A DNA stretch of 64,000 bases from Riptortus pedestris (GCA_019009955.1 CM032230.1:6121001-6185000), one strand, 5' to 3'. Positions 21,720-34,330 are shown, counted from the first letter of the stretch. The notes: generated by a model not told the origin, from the sequence alone. Numbers and translations: made by a program.

Positions 21720-22480
21720 GGATCAGCTCGTTGGTTGGGCTATTTTATGTTGGGGAATTGAAGCCAGTTATAAAAACTTCCGCCTGTCAAAGGACAATAG
21801 CCGCCTCTTTATCATTTTATTATAAGTCTCAACAGGATTACAAAGACATCTCTTACAACAAGAAAGAAAATAGGCGTTCAATCAGCTACGATTCCTGGCA
21901 ACGGGGGAAATTTTCGTTGTAACGAATAAAAACAACCTTTTTTTTTTTGATAGAGAGAAAGAGACTCTTTTTAACAGGTTTTCGCGCGGCTCAAAAGGAT
22001 ACATTCTTTCGGGTCTTGTTGATAATGATGATGGTTCTCATAATGGAGTTGTATTATATGTCTTGGTGGGAGAAAGCTACTGATGGCGGCAAAAAAAGAC
22101 ACAGCTCTTATGTAAATTGTGGGGTTTGTCTTTCCTTTTGTGCCTAGTCGCTCTTCGGTAAATCACGTTAAGGAGAATCAGGGCTTTTTCATTGGACCTC
22201 TTGATTCTAGTATAGTCTTTTTTGCCGTCGTTGTCGGAGTGTCAGGCCTACCACAATGGAGTCATTACAGACTTAATGCGGGAGCCGACCGTTTCTCACG
22301 ACTCTTTTTCACTCACTCCAACGTCGGGAAATTGTCTCGGAGATTTTCATTTTGAATACCGAACGGTAAATTGTAAAATAGACCCCATTATCCCGCTCTT
22401 GTCCGATACCAACTTTATTTTTTTTGTTGCAATCTCACAGTTAATAACTTTCTGCTAAAACGACCGGTAAATGGAATAGC
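21720..22480. promoter_or_regulatory. Candidate regulatory or first-exon region of unc-4
   Basis: About 760 bases of high-complexity, less AT-rich sequence 2 kb upstream of the homeobox exon, carrying none of the repeat families. Several frames of 60-80 codons are open (21731, 21947, 22119, 22222), but none shows an eh1 motif, a homeodomain linker or a donor in the phase that exon 24306 needs. I read it as conserved non-coding DNA. A 5' UTR exon is possible. Confidence 0.25.
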
Positions 22481-22764
22481 TACTCGAAGAAAAGTCTATA
22501 ATTTAAATCGTTCTGCCACTATTTTAGATCTCATTCCAATCGTTTACCGCATTTATTAGAGTTTCACGTTAATGCAATGTGAAAAATGCCTGATGACCAT
22601 TTTTTCACGAGAAAACTTTATTTCCGAAAGTCATAGTAATTTTTCCGCTCGACTCCAAAAACTACCTTCCGTGAAAATTTAAAAAAGCTTCTGTCGAGAG
22701 GTCCACACATTTTGGTATTATTATTTAGCTAAATTTTATTAAAAATAGTTCTGTACAAGATTGT

Positions 22765-22850
22765 ATTGCAGTTTGAAAATCGGACCCACCACTCCAGGTT
22801 TACCAAGTGAGATTCAAACTAACACCATAAACTCACATGGCTAACCTGAG
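22765..22850 (-). mobile_element. SINE head fragment
   Basis: 'accactccaggtttacca', 'gtgagattcaaac' and 'ctcacatggctaacctgagcc' match the tRNA-like head in reverse. The body is missing. Confidence 0.65.
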
Positions 22851-22879
22851 CCTATATAATGACATACTATTCATAGCAC

Positions 22880-23065
22880 TATTTCACCACTCGAACACCC
22901 TCTGCCCTGAAATTCTTAAATATCCGTGTCAGTAACGATCAAACCAAATTCGGGAGCCAGAGCGGTTGAAGGCGATATATACGAATAAATTTTATACACT
23001 TCTCGTCTTCTGCCCATTAATAACAATGGACATTTGATGGCACTTTCCGAACTTCGTGCCATATT
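22880..23065 (+). mobile_element. Decayed Gct-family fragment
   Basis: 'gtaacgatcaaaccaaatt', 'agagcggttgaagg', 'cttctcgtcttctgcccatt' and 'acaatggacatttgatgg' keep the family's order around the microsatellite site but are heavily diverged. Confidence 0.45.
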
Positions 23066-23587
23066 GATGTTGCAATCGTGATACAATATTGGAAAAGATT
23101 TATTAAATTCTCATCGATAAATTTATATGTTCCAGTTCTCCAAATATTTGTTCGGTAGTTACCAAAATCAATATTTAAACGTTTCAAGAAAATGTGAGGG
23201 GGAGGGTGTAATAAAATATTCCAAATATTTTTTTTTCACTCTTCTGTACACCCTCCCCCTCCCCCCCCCTTTTATTAATATAATTTTCCCCTGGAGCAGC
23301 TTAGCAACTAAACATCTTTAGTACACTTTAAATTTCAAAAATTAAAGGAGCTTCTGTTGTAAAGGACTATACATTTAGGTATTATTATTATTATTATTAT
23401 TAGCTAAATTTTATCATAAATAACTCTGCACAATTAAGGAAGTAAGTTTTCCAGTCGGATAATAGACTCCCAATCGGGTTCAACATTTATTTAATAAGGT
23501 TCCAATTTCGGCTTTCTAGCAAGTTCTAGGCCATTCCCATACTTACATCAGTTCACAATTCGGTTAACCTTTAGTTTACTTATGTTA

Positions 23588-23712
23588 ATTGTTAACGTCC
23601 ACTTTTCCGATCCAGGGTGGACTAAGAATTATATTAATGAGCTCGTCACTAATAATATCTTATTGCGCAGGTGAAAATCGAACTCGCCACGCTAGGTTTA
23701 CCATGTGAGATT
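23588..23712 (-). mobile_element. Older SINE, host of a second SINE
   Basis: It begins 'gttaacgtccacttttccga', is internally deleted, has the B-box in reverse (gaatcg-type 'aaaatcgaactcgccac'), and ends at 'ggtttaccatgtgagatt'. The last 12 bases are the target duplicated by the next SINE. Confidence 0.75.
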
Positions 23713-23930
23713 ATTATTTATTAACGTTCAATTTTTGCAACTCAGGTTAATTGGGACGGGTTATCTACAGGTTACCACCCTTTTCTAGCCAGGGTGGGAT
23801 TTTAGGATGTTATTTAATGAATTTCGTCACTAAATAATTTCATTTGCCCAGGCAGGAATCGAACTCGCTACTCTAGGTTTGCCATGTGAGATAAAGGTGA
23901 ACGCTTTAACTCGCATGGCTAACCTGAGCC
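23713..23930 (-). mobile_element. Complete SINE with 12-bp target duplication
   Basis: CCATGTGAGATT at 23701-23712 is repeated at 23931-23942. Between them lies a full element: ATT-rich tail, 'ttaacgttcaatttttgcaa', 'gttatctacaggttaccacc', 'gaatcgaactcgctac' (B-box reversed) and 'ggctaacctgagcc' (5' head reversed). The length is 218 bp. This is the best reference copy in the window. Confidence 0.9.
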
Positions 23931-23987
23931 CCATGTGAGATTAAGACATTTATAAAGAAAGATCAACTGAGGTTGTTATATTGTTTA

Positions 23988-24192
23988 TTAAAGCAAACTT
24001 TGTGCTACTACGGCTAATTGAGGAGGGTTATGTACAGGTTACATCCATTTTCTAGCCAGGTTGAGACTAAGGATATTATTTAATGTGTTCACTAAATAAA
24101 TTCCTATTGCCCACACGAAAATGGAACCCACAACTCTAAGCTTGACAAATTTAGTATGGCCAACCCCTTAGCGTAGATGGCTAACCTGATCT
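23988..24192 (-). mobile_element. SINE copy ending next to the homeobox exon
   Basis: 'ttattaaagcaaactttgtgc', 'ggttatgtacaggttacatcc', 'ttctagccaggttgagac' and 'agatggctaacctgat' follow family order with many substitutions. It ends about 110 bases before the homeobox exon, so the upstream intron is repeat-filled almost to the acceptor. Confidence 0.7.
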
Positions 24193-24305
24193 CGACATTT
24201 ATTTTATTTTGGCACACTTTCCAGGAGGAAGATATGCTAATGAGATTTCAATGTACAACTTTCTTAGAAATGCTTATACAACATTGATAGAGAGTGATTT
24301 TGCAG

Positions 24306-24484
24306 ATGGTGATCTGAGCGGTAGCCAGGAAGACCTCTCGAGCAAGAGAAGGAGATCCAGGACCAACTTCAACTCGTGGCAGCTGGAAGAGCTGGAGCGT
24401 GCCTTCCTTGCTAGCCACTACCCCGATGTATTCATGAGGGAAGCACTTGCTCTCAGGCTCGACCTCAAGGAGTCCAGGGTTGCT
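24306..24484 (+). CDS. unc-4: unc-4/Uncx homeobox protein, exon with homeodomain residues 1-46
   Basis: The exon encodes a linker ([14 protein letters not shown]) and homeodomain positions 1-46. R5, F8, L16, F20, L40 and R44 are all in place, and the family-specific [19 protein letters not shown] stretch identifies Unc-4/Uncx rather than other paired-like proteins. It stops after A46 at a consensus donor (GTGAGT, 24485), the usual intron site between homeodomain residues 46 and 47. The preferred acceptor is 'gattttgcag' at 24304-24305, which needs one base from the previous exon. An alternative with a better pyrimidine tract, 'cactttccag' at 24221-24224, would add 27 codons of less convincing sequence. 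The protein is a nuclear transcriptional repressor in its family, acting in neuron and segment patterning. The upstream exon is not identified. Confidence 0.93.
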
Positions 24485-24530
24485 GTGAGTATATCGTCTA
24501 TATATATTTATATACATTATATCCAGGGTG

Positions 24531-24600
24531 TTGGTTAGCCGAGTGGCGTAGAGGGTAGCTGGATATCAGCTTCACCACTACTCAGACCAAGTGTGTTATT
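24531..24600 (+). repeat. tRNA-like A-box sequence, possible second SINE head
   Basis: 'TTGGTTAGCCGAGTGGCGTA' and 'gagggtagctgg' resemble the 5' arm and A-box of a Leu/Ser-type tRNA. No matching 3' half or cloverleaf could be closed, so it is probably a decayed tRNA-derived SINE head 45 bases after the donor, not a tRNA gene. Confidence 0.35.
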
Positions 24601-24621
24601 GTTATTCAGTTAAATCGCAGA

Positions 24622-25200
24622 AGTCCATCAAGTAGGGGCTAAGAATACTAAGCAGATTCCCCAAATGCTGGTATAAGACACCTCATATTCTCTACTTCTA
24701 TGTAAAACAAAGGCCTATGTGTAGAACGCTGAACAAATAAGAAGTAACTTACTCAATACTTGATTTACGAAAAAAAATGGATAGAACATTTTAAACAATC
24801 AATAGTTTGGCAATATTTGTCAAATAACTTTTATGATTTGACTCACTATAACTATTCCAACTCCGATTTTAGCCAATAACGATACGATCCATAGTGTTGA
24901 CTAAAACGTTTAAGTATCAAGTATGGTAAAGGTCAAATAAACATTTTCGAGACAACGTAAAATCTCAATTTATGGCGCCATCACATAACTAACTCTCACT
25001 GTAGTCGGTACTTGGAATTAAAACTTAGAATAATGTGGGTTTTTATGTTAAATATTATTGTTAATATGACATGAGTAGAGTATTTGCTATAGGCTGAAAA
25101 TACAAAAATAAAAAAAAAAGTTAATTATCACGGACTGAGAAAATATGTTATTACAGCATTTGTGGGTAATTATATATACAATAAGATTAATCCTCTAAAT
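24622..25200 (+). mobile_element. Gct-family element, diverged
   Basis: Left end 'AAGTCCATCAAGTAGGGGCT', 'ATACTAAGCAGATTCCCC', then 'gacacctcatattctctac', 'taatatgacatgagtagag' and 'caataagattaatcctc' in family order. No right terminus. Confidence 0.6.
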
Positions 25201-25279
25201 TTTCCAACTATATACCTTCAATTTATTTATTATTATTAGTAAATATCATTTATAGTTATATAATACAATGACACAAATT

Positions 25280-25280
25280 A

Positions 25281-25344
<64 letters not shown>

Positions 25345-25853
25345 CACACACATATTCATTTACACATGCACACTGACTACACAGTTTCGAAACACACTGC
25401 AACAAAAACTTCTCAAAAACAAAGACCAAGAGGTCGATAGAGTTTCTTTTAAAATATCTATTTGTATTTAGTAATTTTTCTAAAAGTTTAGTCCAACGAC
25501 AGACATTTTAAAGAATAACATTGTAAGTCTCCACTTCCATTTACTTTCCCTGGATCGAGAATAATGCAAAAGAATGAGTGACACCAGTTTTTTAAAGTAG
25601 TCCATTTAATATTATATTGGGTTGTTTAACTTCTTATTTATTTTGCGTTTTAACTGTTTCATCACTTTGGTGTTTGTTCTTTCTTTACGTATACTATTTG
25701 TTTGTTTTTTTCAACAGAAAATGTATGAACTTTACTTTTCTGGCATATATAATTATGTATTTTGAGAACACATATTATATTCTACAGTAATAGTATGGTA
25801 CATGTAGTAAATAAACGCCCTTTGTACATGTGTACTATGCAAAGGAAAATATA

Positions 25854-25901
<48 letters not shown>

Positions 25902-26457
25902 GATTAATGGATACTTGCGTAAAGAGGAATCAGCTAAGAAGAAACTAGTTTAAACAAATGCGTATTAATTCCTAACAGGAATATAAAGGGTCCTTCATTT
26001 AGTGGTTAGGCTGAAGAAGGGCCCGTAGTCTATTTGAGGGTTGGAAGGGCTAAGTCCCTCGTGGCCCCCTAAATCCCAGGCCAATATGTTTATCCCTTCC
26101 AGCTGGCCCTACTATCATCGCCTCCTCCCTTTATCCCTCTTCATGTTCAAGATACCTACCTCCTCTCTCCCTCTTGTCAAAATGCAATCTTTATTCAGCC
26201 ATGGCCCATCCTTACTCACCCCAACTATATCTTGAAAGCGACTGGTTTTCAGTTATTCTCTCACGGCATTCACGAAGATCTAATTTTAGCTTATTTGCCT
26301 TAAAGAGGTGTTCAGGTTGTAATCATGACTCGATGTACGAAGAGAATTCTTAAAATGTCCTGAACAAGAAGAAAATAAACTTCCATCCAATCTATATGCT
26401 TATGTCAGCCAGCGCGATTCCCGTTTCAGACGTTTACAAACTTCCAATTTAATTTTA

Positions 26458-26502
<45 letters not shown>
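25280..26502. repeat. Three (AT)n microsatellites in intronic sequence
   Basis: Perfect or near-perfect (AT)n tracts at about 25283-25338, 25859-25898 and 26461-26502. The sequence between them holds no gene. A pyrimidine-rich block at 26040-26230 and 'gaagaagggcccgtag' near 26013 may be an unclassified repeat. Confidence 0.7.
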
Positions 26503-26506
<4 letters not shown>

Positions 26507-27000
26507 TATCCGAGATCCAGTGGGAATTAGATGAGGGTTGGGAGACAGAGTGACCTGCCATGGTTGTCCCGACAGTTCCCCTTCTTCTGAACACTCTGTT
26601 GTTCTATTTTAAGGGGGTGTGTTGGTATGGGGGTAAAATAGAACTAGGTAGTGTTCCCTACCTACCCGGCAACTGGAGGTACTGGGTGGGGTGTGAGGAT
26701 AGGAGAAAACGAAAGAAGAGAGGATAGGGATAGTAGGAGAGGAGGTAAGAAAGAAGAGAAGAAAGACTTAAAGATAAAAGTATAAACCTAACCTAAGAGT
26801 AATACACCGCAAGCCGGTCACAGGCCCAAGGTGGTCGCTGTGAGCGAAGGAAGGAAGGAAGACGCCAAATGTAAATTAAAATCTAAACTAATCTAACTAA
26901 ACCTATCTTAATAATAAAATTTAAATCCTAACTAACCTAACCTAAACTAATCAGCAATTTTTGAGGATTGCTGGCTGTGGTGTTTTGTGTTTAGTGCTGT
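26503..27000. repeat. Compositionally distinct block, possible unclassified repeat
   Basis: It changes from GC-richer ('ccctacctacccggcaactgg') to purine-rich ('gagaggaggtaagaaagaag') to a run of 'cctaacctaa' and 'taaactaatctaac' units, with 'aagccggtcacaggcccaag' between. The borders are sharp against AT-rich DNA, suggesting an insertion of unknown class. No open frame. Confidence 0.3.
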
Positions 27001-27202
27001 GAGCAGTGCTGTAGGGGGTTCCCATTTAATGGTTTACGTGAGGCCAATTATTAGTTTTGTTGATACCCAAACAAGATTGAATGTTTTCAGAAAAGTGGTA
27101 GAAAGATAAATCGCAACACTTAGGTATATATAATATAATAAGTTGAATAAATGATGCTACATAGTCAACCTTGAGAATAGGTAACTCCGATTCTGATGCC
27201 TT

Positions 27203-27590
27203 AAGCATATTTCCCTTAAGTGAAACCAGCTATTGAAACCAGCTTGCGCTCATCACGCGATTGTTGAAAAAATATGTGTGTATGTCTGTTACCATTGTAG
27301 CGGTCGTAATTTTTGTATCATCATTACCAAACTCAATATATATCAGAGTTTCTTATAAAAAAAAGTTTAAGTTCGTTAATGCATGAAATCTGACCTTGGG
27401 GAGAGGGGATTAAGAGGGAGAGAACGGAAAATTCAAAATATCTCTGTTAAAATGAGTCTGATCAAAAAATCATATATCATCAATGTTTTAAAAATTTAAT
27501 TTTCTAAATTTTTTTTTCTCATTTTTCGCTATCATGAATATTAACTGAAATTTTTGCGTTTTTTAGTTTCGATCCTTCGGTTCATACCTT
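27203..27590 (-). mobile_element. Gct-family right half
   Basis: 'TAAGCATATTTCCCTTAAGTGAAACCAGC' is the degraded terminus. 'catcacgcgattgttg', 'tgtctgttaccattgtagcgg' and 'aaaatatctctgttaaaatg' follow in order. Confidence 0.65.
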
Positions 27591-28937
27591 TCACGTCTTA
27601 TTCCAAGATTAAAAAACAATAATGTTTCCAACAGGTGTTTTCTAGATGAGATAGAGAGACTTAGAGAAGAAGAAATCGAAAACTGACAATAACTCCATAA
27701 TTTTGAGTCAAATTGTAAAATATTACATAATAATCTTGTTGTATAATTCATTTCGTACAATTATTATTTTATACTTTTTTTTTGCTGTTATACTAATGCT
27801 ATAATCTTTCTGACCATCCGAGTCACTTAGCATTGTATGCCCAGCAAATATTTCATGTATTGCTTACACAAACTTGCTAGTACAGTCATAATCGAAAATA
27901 GATCCTGTAAGACCCGTAGCAAATCCAGTACCAAGAAATTTGCTTACTTTGCCCATCCCTAGCGTGGCGAAATTACTATTACATACATTATATACGGAAA
28001 TTATTGAGGTTCGCCTCTCTAATCAATATAACTGACATTTGAAATATTTTTCCACCTGTTGATTAGGCCAGAGAATTATCCTTCTAATTTGATGCCGCAG
28101 TAATAAAATAACCATTCCATCATTATTCGTTAAATAAGACTATTTTCAATTTAATGCTGTTGGGCAGAATTAATAGCATTTACTTGAAGAAAAAAATATA
28201 TCGAGACTTATTTTCTTTTAAGTAGTAATCCTTCTTTAAGTGGGATCATCAGCTGTGCCTTCGGCATCTCAATTTGAAATTCCTTTATAAACACTGGAAT
28301 TATTATTAATTGATCTGAATAAAAAGGTCAGTTTTCCTTATCAAACATGCTCAAAATGAGAGTAGAGAACAATTGCTCGTAAATAGTGTAATATTTCAAA
28401 CGATTGCTAAATGGATACATTAATTTCCCATCTCCAAACAAATTTTTATATATTTTTTTTAACCCATGGCAACTAGAGCATTTGCAAACTTGCCAGATTT
28501 TTTGTTGAGTTATACAGGAATGGGCTCATCCAATATTTTTCGCGCAAAACATATTTGAAAAGAATATCTTTAGAAATTGAAGGGTGGAAATTAACAATTA
28601 ATTAATGTAATATTTATACTAAAATATTATTATCAGTCTAAAATTTGATATAACTTGGCCCATTAGAACTATATAGCACTCATTTCAGAGATTCCCATAG
28701 TCTTCTGATATTAATCATATGAAAATGGCGTCCGGCTTCAAAGAAAAAAAATCCTGTAATCTTAATATGCTCGGTAACAAAGGTGGCAGAGAACTTGGTA
28801 AGATTATCTGTACACTCTATGTCGTTTAAATTACCAAAAAATAATTCACGTATTTGAGTACATGTATTCATATGAAATGGCAGAGGTTTAAAATACATTA
28901 AGGACATTTGAAACTTTTTTTTTATGTCTATTACTGT
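27591..28937. other. AT-rich stretch, nothing firm
   Basis: No gene was found. 28000-28110 has a CACCTG E-box and TAATCA/GATTAG cores and could be a small regulatory block. Minus-strand frames at 27563 and 28680 carry no motif. Confidence 0.35.
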
Positions 28938-28939
28938 TT

Positions 28940-29868
28940 TAGCAGATTTCCCTTAAGGGAAATCAGCTATTGAGGTTGTACTCATGACGGAATTTTCGAA
29001 ATTTCTCTTCAAATGTCCATCGATCCTAACTAGTAGATGACGAAAATGAAGTCCGTTCAAAACTGTATATATATATATTTGTCTGTACCGCTCTAGCGGT
29101 CGCAATTTTGTTTAATCGTTATCAAACTGGATATTTAGTCGGTTTATGTAAAAAGAAAGATCAAGTTCGTTAAGGGCTGAAATCGAGCCAGGGGAAGGGG
29201 GGGGTTTAAAGGGGAGGATTTTCGAAAAATCGAAATATCTCCGTTATTAGGCGTCAGATCGAAAAATTGTAAAATATAAAAATCAATCTTATTGAAAATT
29301 AAATATACTATAAATATTGTTATACAAAGTTATTCACTATCTTGAATATTAACCGAGATATTTGCATTTTTCAGTTTTCAGCTATCAGCAAACCACCACT
29401 TCTACTCATGTTACATAAACAATACTCTGCTACATAATAAATCACATTTTTCGAAGTATAAATACCACAAATTGTATTCAAGAGACATTTATTATACGAG
29501 ATACATGCAAATATGTCCTGGTGACCCCCTCCCCCGTCTTAAGGTTTTGGACTACTAAAATTTGATTGATTGAGATAACAATTATTCTGACTCATTATTA
29601 ATTACAGTACTAGATATAGTAAATAGTTCTCAATGAAATTAATATGTTATATTCTGATATATTCCAGTAATATTTTTTCCCCGGTGTAAGGCGGGCAGCC
29701 CTGTTTGTTTACATTTCTAACCTAACGCTTCCTGTCGGCAGGTTATTGAAATTGGCCGAAACATTTCTTATTTCCGTTTGTATTTATTCACGGTGGTGTT
29801 GTGTTTCCAGTATGTCTATATATCTTTTACTTAACTTCACGAGGGAAATCTGCTTAGTTTAGACGGAC
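28940..29868 (-). mobile_element. Gct-family element, near full length (about 930 bp)
   Basis: Right terminus 'TTAGCAGATTTCCCTTAAGGGAAATCAGC' at 28940. Then all the family blocks follow: (AT) site at 29066-29080, 'gctctagcggtcgcaatttt', 'tcaagttcgttaagggctg', 'gatcgaaaaattgtaaaa', 'tcttgaatattaaccgag' and 'ttatacgagatacatgcaaa'. The left subterminal 'GGGAAATCTGCTTAGTTTAG' and terminal 'ACGGACTTTTT' close at about 29868. The CGCAG/CTGCG stem is deleted. Confidence 0.8.
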
Positions 29869-32195
29869 TTTTTAAGAATATTTGCTCCGAAATATAAAAA
29901 CGATTTCTTTCTCCTGAGGAAGATTTTACCCCTTCAAATGGTAGTTTCGTAAGGACAAACATAGTTTTGTTTTATGTATGTATTACTCTAAGTGCACACA
30001 AAGTTTCAGAATGTCTTGAATTTTATAGTTCTCTTACTTCCGTTTTTAGTTTGACCAAATATAAGATATATAATTATAATAGAAATCAAGGCATGATATG
30101 CTCAATATTCATTTTCTAGATTCCTAGCATAACTAGCACTTTCTCAACTATAATATTTATAACCATAATCTAAATTAAGCAAAAAAAAAAAAAACTTAGA
30201 TAAAAGTTTTCCTCGAGATAATTAATAAACTAGTTTTTCGCTGATTATCGCTGAGTTGTGAAATTTCTCAGCGAGCCCAGAGAGTCGATATCGCATGCCT
30301 TGATAATTTCAATTACGTGATGGCCGAGATACTTGTACAAGATGGACAGCTTAATTAATATTTTCCGACACTTTCCTCGACAGGGAAAATGTTTCTTCCC
30401 ATTATCGTTCGCACCATCTACCCCGTTTCCCAGGAGTAGCACACATCAACAGTCGGCCACACCATACATATTCATTATAGCTACCATTTCATCTAAACCA
30501 AAACCAGGAGACAAGCTATTCTTAGCCATTGCAGACGGTATCCTAACAACTCATAACGCATATAGTTCTTTCTGTGATATTTATTAGCGTCCGCTTTGTG
30601 CTACTAAGGCTAATTGGGAAGAGTTATCTACAGGTTACCAACCTTTGCCAGTTTTTTTTTTTTTTTTTTTATTTTTAATTTTCTTACGACGATTGTTGGT
30701 TTTATCAGTGAACATATTAAGAAATATTTAAGCGAAAACATTAAAATATCCCATAAAGATAAAGCCCATATTTTAAAATCTGATGAAATGTGAAAGTGGT
30801 GTTTAAAATACATTTATAATAGACTGAACCATGCTAAAGTTAAAAGCAGTAACGAACTTTCATTGCAATAAATGATAAATATTAACAGAATAGAGAAGGT
30901 AAATAACATATTCGTTTATTAAAAGTATATCATTCTGAGTCTCTTAACATTTAATTGTTTTTCCTTTTTAAGACCTATTGTATATTGTTGCATGTTTTTT
31001 GTTAAATATTACTTATATTATAAGAGTACTCGAAATTGTCGAATTGTATATTAATCAAGTAGAAAACCTAACGATACTAACATAAAATGGTCAGACCCCT
31101 AGCAATGCCATGTATTATATGCCAAATAAATAAAAAAAAAATCTAAGATCTAAAACATTTTAAGACATTTTTCAAAATTTGTGTACTGAGTATAATTATA
31201 TTTTCACCTAGAAAAAATCACAAGTTCTAATATCGTTCGTAAGCAACTATATCTTGTTTGATTTTTTTATAGAAAATCCTATCACCGAAATCTTTTGAAT
31301 CGCTAAAAAGACAATGAATGAAATAATTTGTGTAAATTAAGATATATATATTAAAAAAATCAGTTTTCCTTATTAGCAGAATCAATTCATCAATCTTGTA
31401 GTATTTAATTAAATTGCTCATTTTTTTTTTAGATTTTTTTATTTTTAAAACTTATTAACTCATTAAGTAAGCTGAACTGGTTTTTAGTCTTTAGTTTTCT
31501 ATTACCAGGAACATATAATTGTGCAAATTCATGAAATAAACATGAAGTAATCCCTAGAAGAAAGTTATTTTTATAATATCTTGTGGAATGCTATTATGTG
31601 ATCCCCGGTAATGGAATATGAAACACTAGATTTCAATAGGCCGGATATTCCAGAGTATTAATTTGTATTTCTTTTGAGCCAAACAATGTTAAAAAGCTGA
31701 GAGATAAATGGTTTTCAGAATCACGTTCCTTTCAGAGCTTGGAAACAAAGATCAATAATATTATTCGTGTCACGGTAACCTAACTGCTAAATAGCTTCGA
31801 GAAGAACATATTTCAAAGGATGCTTTATTTTTCCCGGCGACAAATTGGAAAAGAGACAAATTGAATAAGACAAAAGCTGAAATTGAAGGCTAAAGAGACA
31901 CTGAAAAATAACTTTATGAATATTTATATTAGTGTTAACAACAGCCAGATGTTGGTAGGCCTGTTACCTACCTGTGAAGGGCTCGTGTCTTGGGTAATAT
32001 CTTTTTGTCCAGTAAGACAGTAATGTCTTAGCCATTCTTCTGAATACAAGTTGTGAGTCAGCTCGTATGAGCACAAGATGAGAATAATTTCTTTAGAAGG
32101 CTAGTTGAGATTCAGTTCATATGAGAAAACTTTCTGTTTGGATGCTCTGTCTTACTTAAGAGCGAATTTCAGTAGATTATTTATCTAAATCAGCA
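29869..32195. other. AT-rich stretch with a SINE tail at 30580-30652
   Basis: The SINE 3' end ('tattagcgtccgctttgtgc', 'gagttatctacaggttacc') ends in a poly-T run at 30655. The rest is AT-rich. 31720-32170 is somewhat more complex and could be regulatory. No gene. Confidence 0.4.
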
Positions 32196-32196
32196 A

Positions 32197-33175
32197 TTAA
32201 GAAAAGTCCGTCATGCAGACGCTGCGTTAACTAAGCAGATTTCCTATGTGCGGCTATGAAACACATTTCATCTCATTTCACAATATATTTTATATTTGTA
32301 AGTAACATCACCATGAGTAGAGGTAGAGGCTTGAAGAAAGCTGAAAACATGAAAGGACAAATAACTCACGTTATCTTTGAGCTACTAAAAAAACTGTATA
32401 GAACAACAATTGTAAAACATCAACAGCTTAGTAAGTTTGGTTCTATAAACCTTTTCGATCTGGCACTTAAAGACCGATACCGAAATTTATTTGTTAAGGG
32501 AAATCAGCTATTGAAGTTGAAAGCATGACGGGATTTTCATAAGTTTATTCTAATGTCTTTCGATCATACCTTCGTGACGAAAATGAGTTACGTTCAAACT
32601 TTTATTTATATATTTTTATTTATATCTATCTATCTATATTCGTTAACAACTGAAGTCGGACCAATAGGGGAGGGGGGGGTCAAAAATGCAATATATCTCC
32701 GTAGTTATTCGTGAAGAAAAAGTGTATGGACGCCATCTTATTGATAAATTAATGTTTGTTTGTTTTTAAAGTTTTTATATACATATTTTCGCTAACAAGA
32801 ATATAAAACAAGATATTTTTATTTGGATTGTATATCACTAATCTTATTATGAGTGTTATTTACTACAAATGGTTTTAGTTACCTTTTTTCTCTTTCATGA
32901 TTATTAACCTAGATCTTTGTGATTTTTACTTTTCGGCGGTCAGTAAATCACCAATGCTACTCATGTCATATTAATATTAGTTGTTATATCGTGAACCAAA
33001 TCATTCTGTGATTAAATTTTAAATATTTTTTTCAAGAAACCTCTTTTTATACAAGACACAAGAAAAGTTGTTTTGTTGTGACTAGATCAATTGAGACTTG
33101 TCGGTTTTTAACATTGAAGTAGAGAGTATGTACTGAGATGGTATCAAAAGTGTGCTAACCAGCACTTGGGCTGTT
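32197..33175. mobile_element. Two Gct-family copies head to head
   Basis: A + copy starts 'AAAGTCCGTCATGCAGACGC' at 32197 and fades near 32485. A minus copy starts 'TTAAGGGAAATCAGCTATTG' at 32495 and runs past 'gacgaaaatgagttacgttc' and 'gttatatcgtgaacca' to about 33175. The junction lacks one right terminus. The 90-codon frame at 32256 is element sequence. Confidence 0.6.
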
Positions 33176-33523
33176 TTATTTTTCATCACTAAAATACAAA
33201 GTCTATAATGGCAGTCAACTTCATTACAATAAAATTCCATCACTCATTTAATTTGAACAGAGAGTTACTTGTGCTTCAGGAGATAGCTTCCTAGTCGTTA
33301 GTTCGGAAAATAGAGACTGTTGCTTAAGGAAAATCGTTAGCCAATTTAAATACCTAGAAAAATTATATCTGATTGGCGTTGTTTCCCAAAAGCCCTGTCC
33401 GTTTGATGTTATACATTAAGCAATTTCACGATCGGTAAAAGCATAACCCACACTGAAAAATAGACGAGAGAAAAAAAAATCAATCGGAAGCCCTGTGTTG
33501 GAAGCCTCTAATTGGCGCATTTC

Positions 33524-33875
<352 letters not shown>

Positions 33876-33879
33876 GCTT

Positions 33880-34330
33880 ATCTGAGATAAAGAGCGACGG
33901 ATGAAGAGATTAGCGAGAAAATTGTCGGTTCGAGGCGGTAGATGGGAGAGGGCCGAATTGAATAATGAACCGCTGTTTCGGATTAAGTCATCTCATCTTC
34001 AGGATAAAATATTCCCCGGACGGGAGCCCTCCAGGCCTCCTCCTCCTCCTCTCTCTCTCCCCCGATTCTTATAATGAAAGGATTGGAGCAATGAGCTATT
34101 TATTAGGCCCACCGTTTATTTTCCACTTAATCCATGCCTCGTCTCGTCCTATCTGACATCGCTATGCCCAGACCTCTCTTTATCTCGCTGTTCATCCTCC
34201 GACATCTTGGATTGGGTAATGCATGTGTTCTAGCTTTATCCGTTATAGTTATCGGCCTCGGCTAAGGGAATAACTATTGCGCATGCTCCGGCCATAATGC
34301 TAGCTCCACTATGTACTTGTTATATATCGA
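33880..34330. promoter_or_regulatory. Candidate cis-regulatory island in the homeobox intron
   Basis: About 450 bases of high-complexity, GC-richer sequence directly after the (GA)n tract. GATAAG/CTTATC sites lie at the left edge ('gataagcttatctgagataa'), with TTTATTAGG and TTATAATG elements further in. No frame shows protein character. The GA tract next to it could act as a GAGA-factor platform; both readings are inference. Confidence 0.3.

Noticed and set aside
24209..24305. Upstream extension of the homeobox exon to an ATG at 24209
   Set aside because: The sequence between 24209 and 24305 is AT-rich and ends in a good acceptor (gattttgcag). The extra residues do not resemble the Unc-4 linker.
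24531..24600. Functional tRNA gene
   Set aside because: An A-box-like stretch is present, but no B-box and closing acceptor stem could be matched.
26880..26960. Telomere-like CCTAA repeat block
   Set aside because: The 'cctaacctaa' units are few, irregular and mixed with other words, so an interstitial telomere tract cannot be supported.
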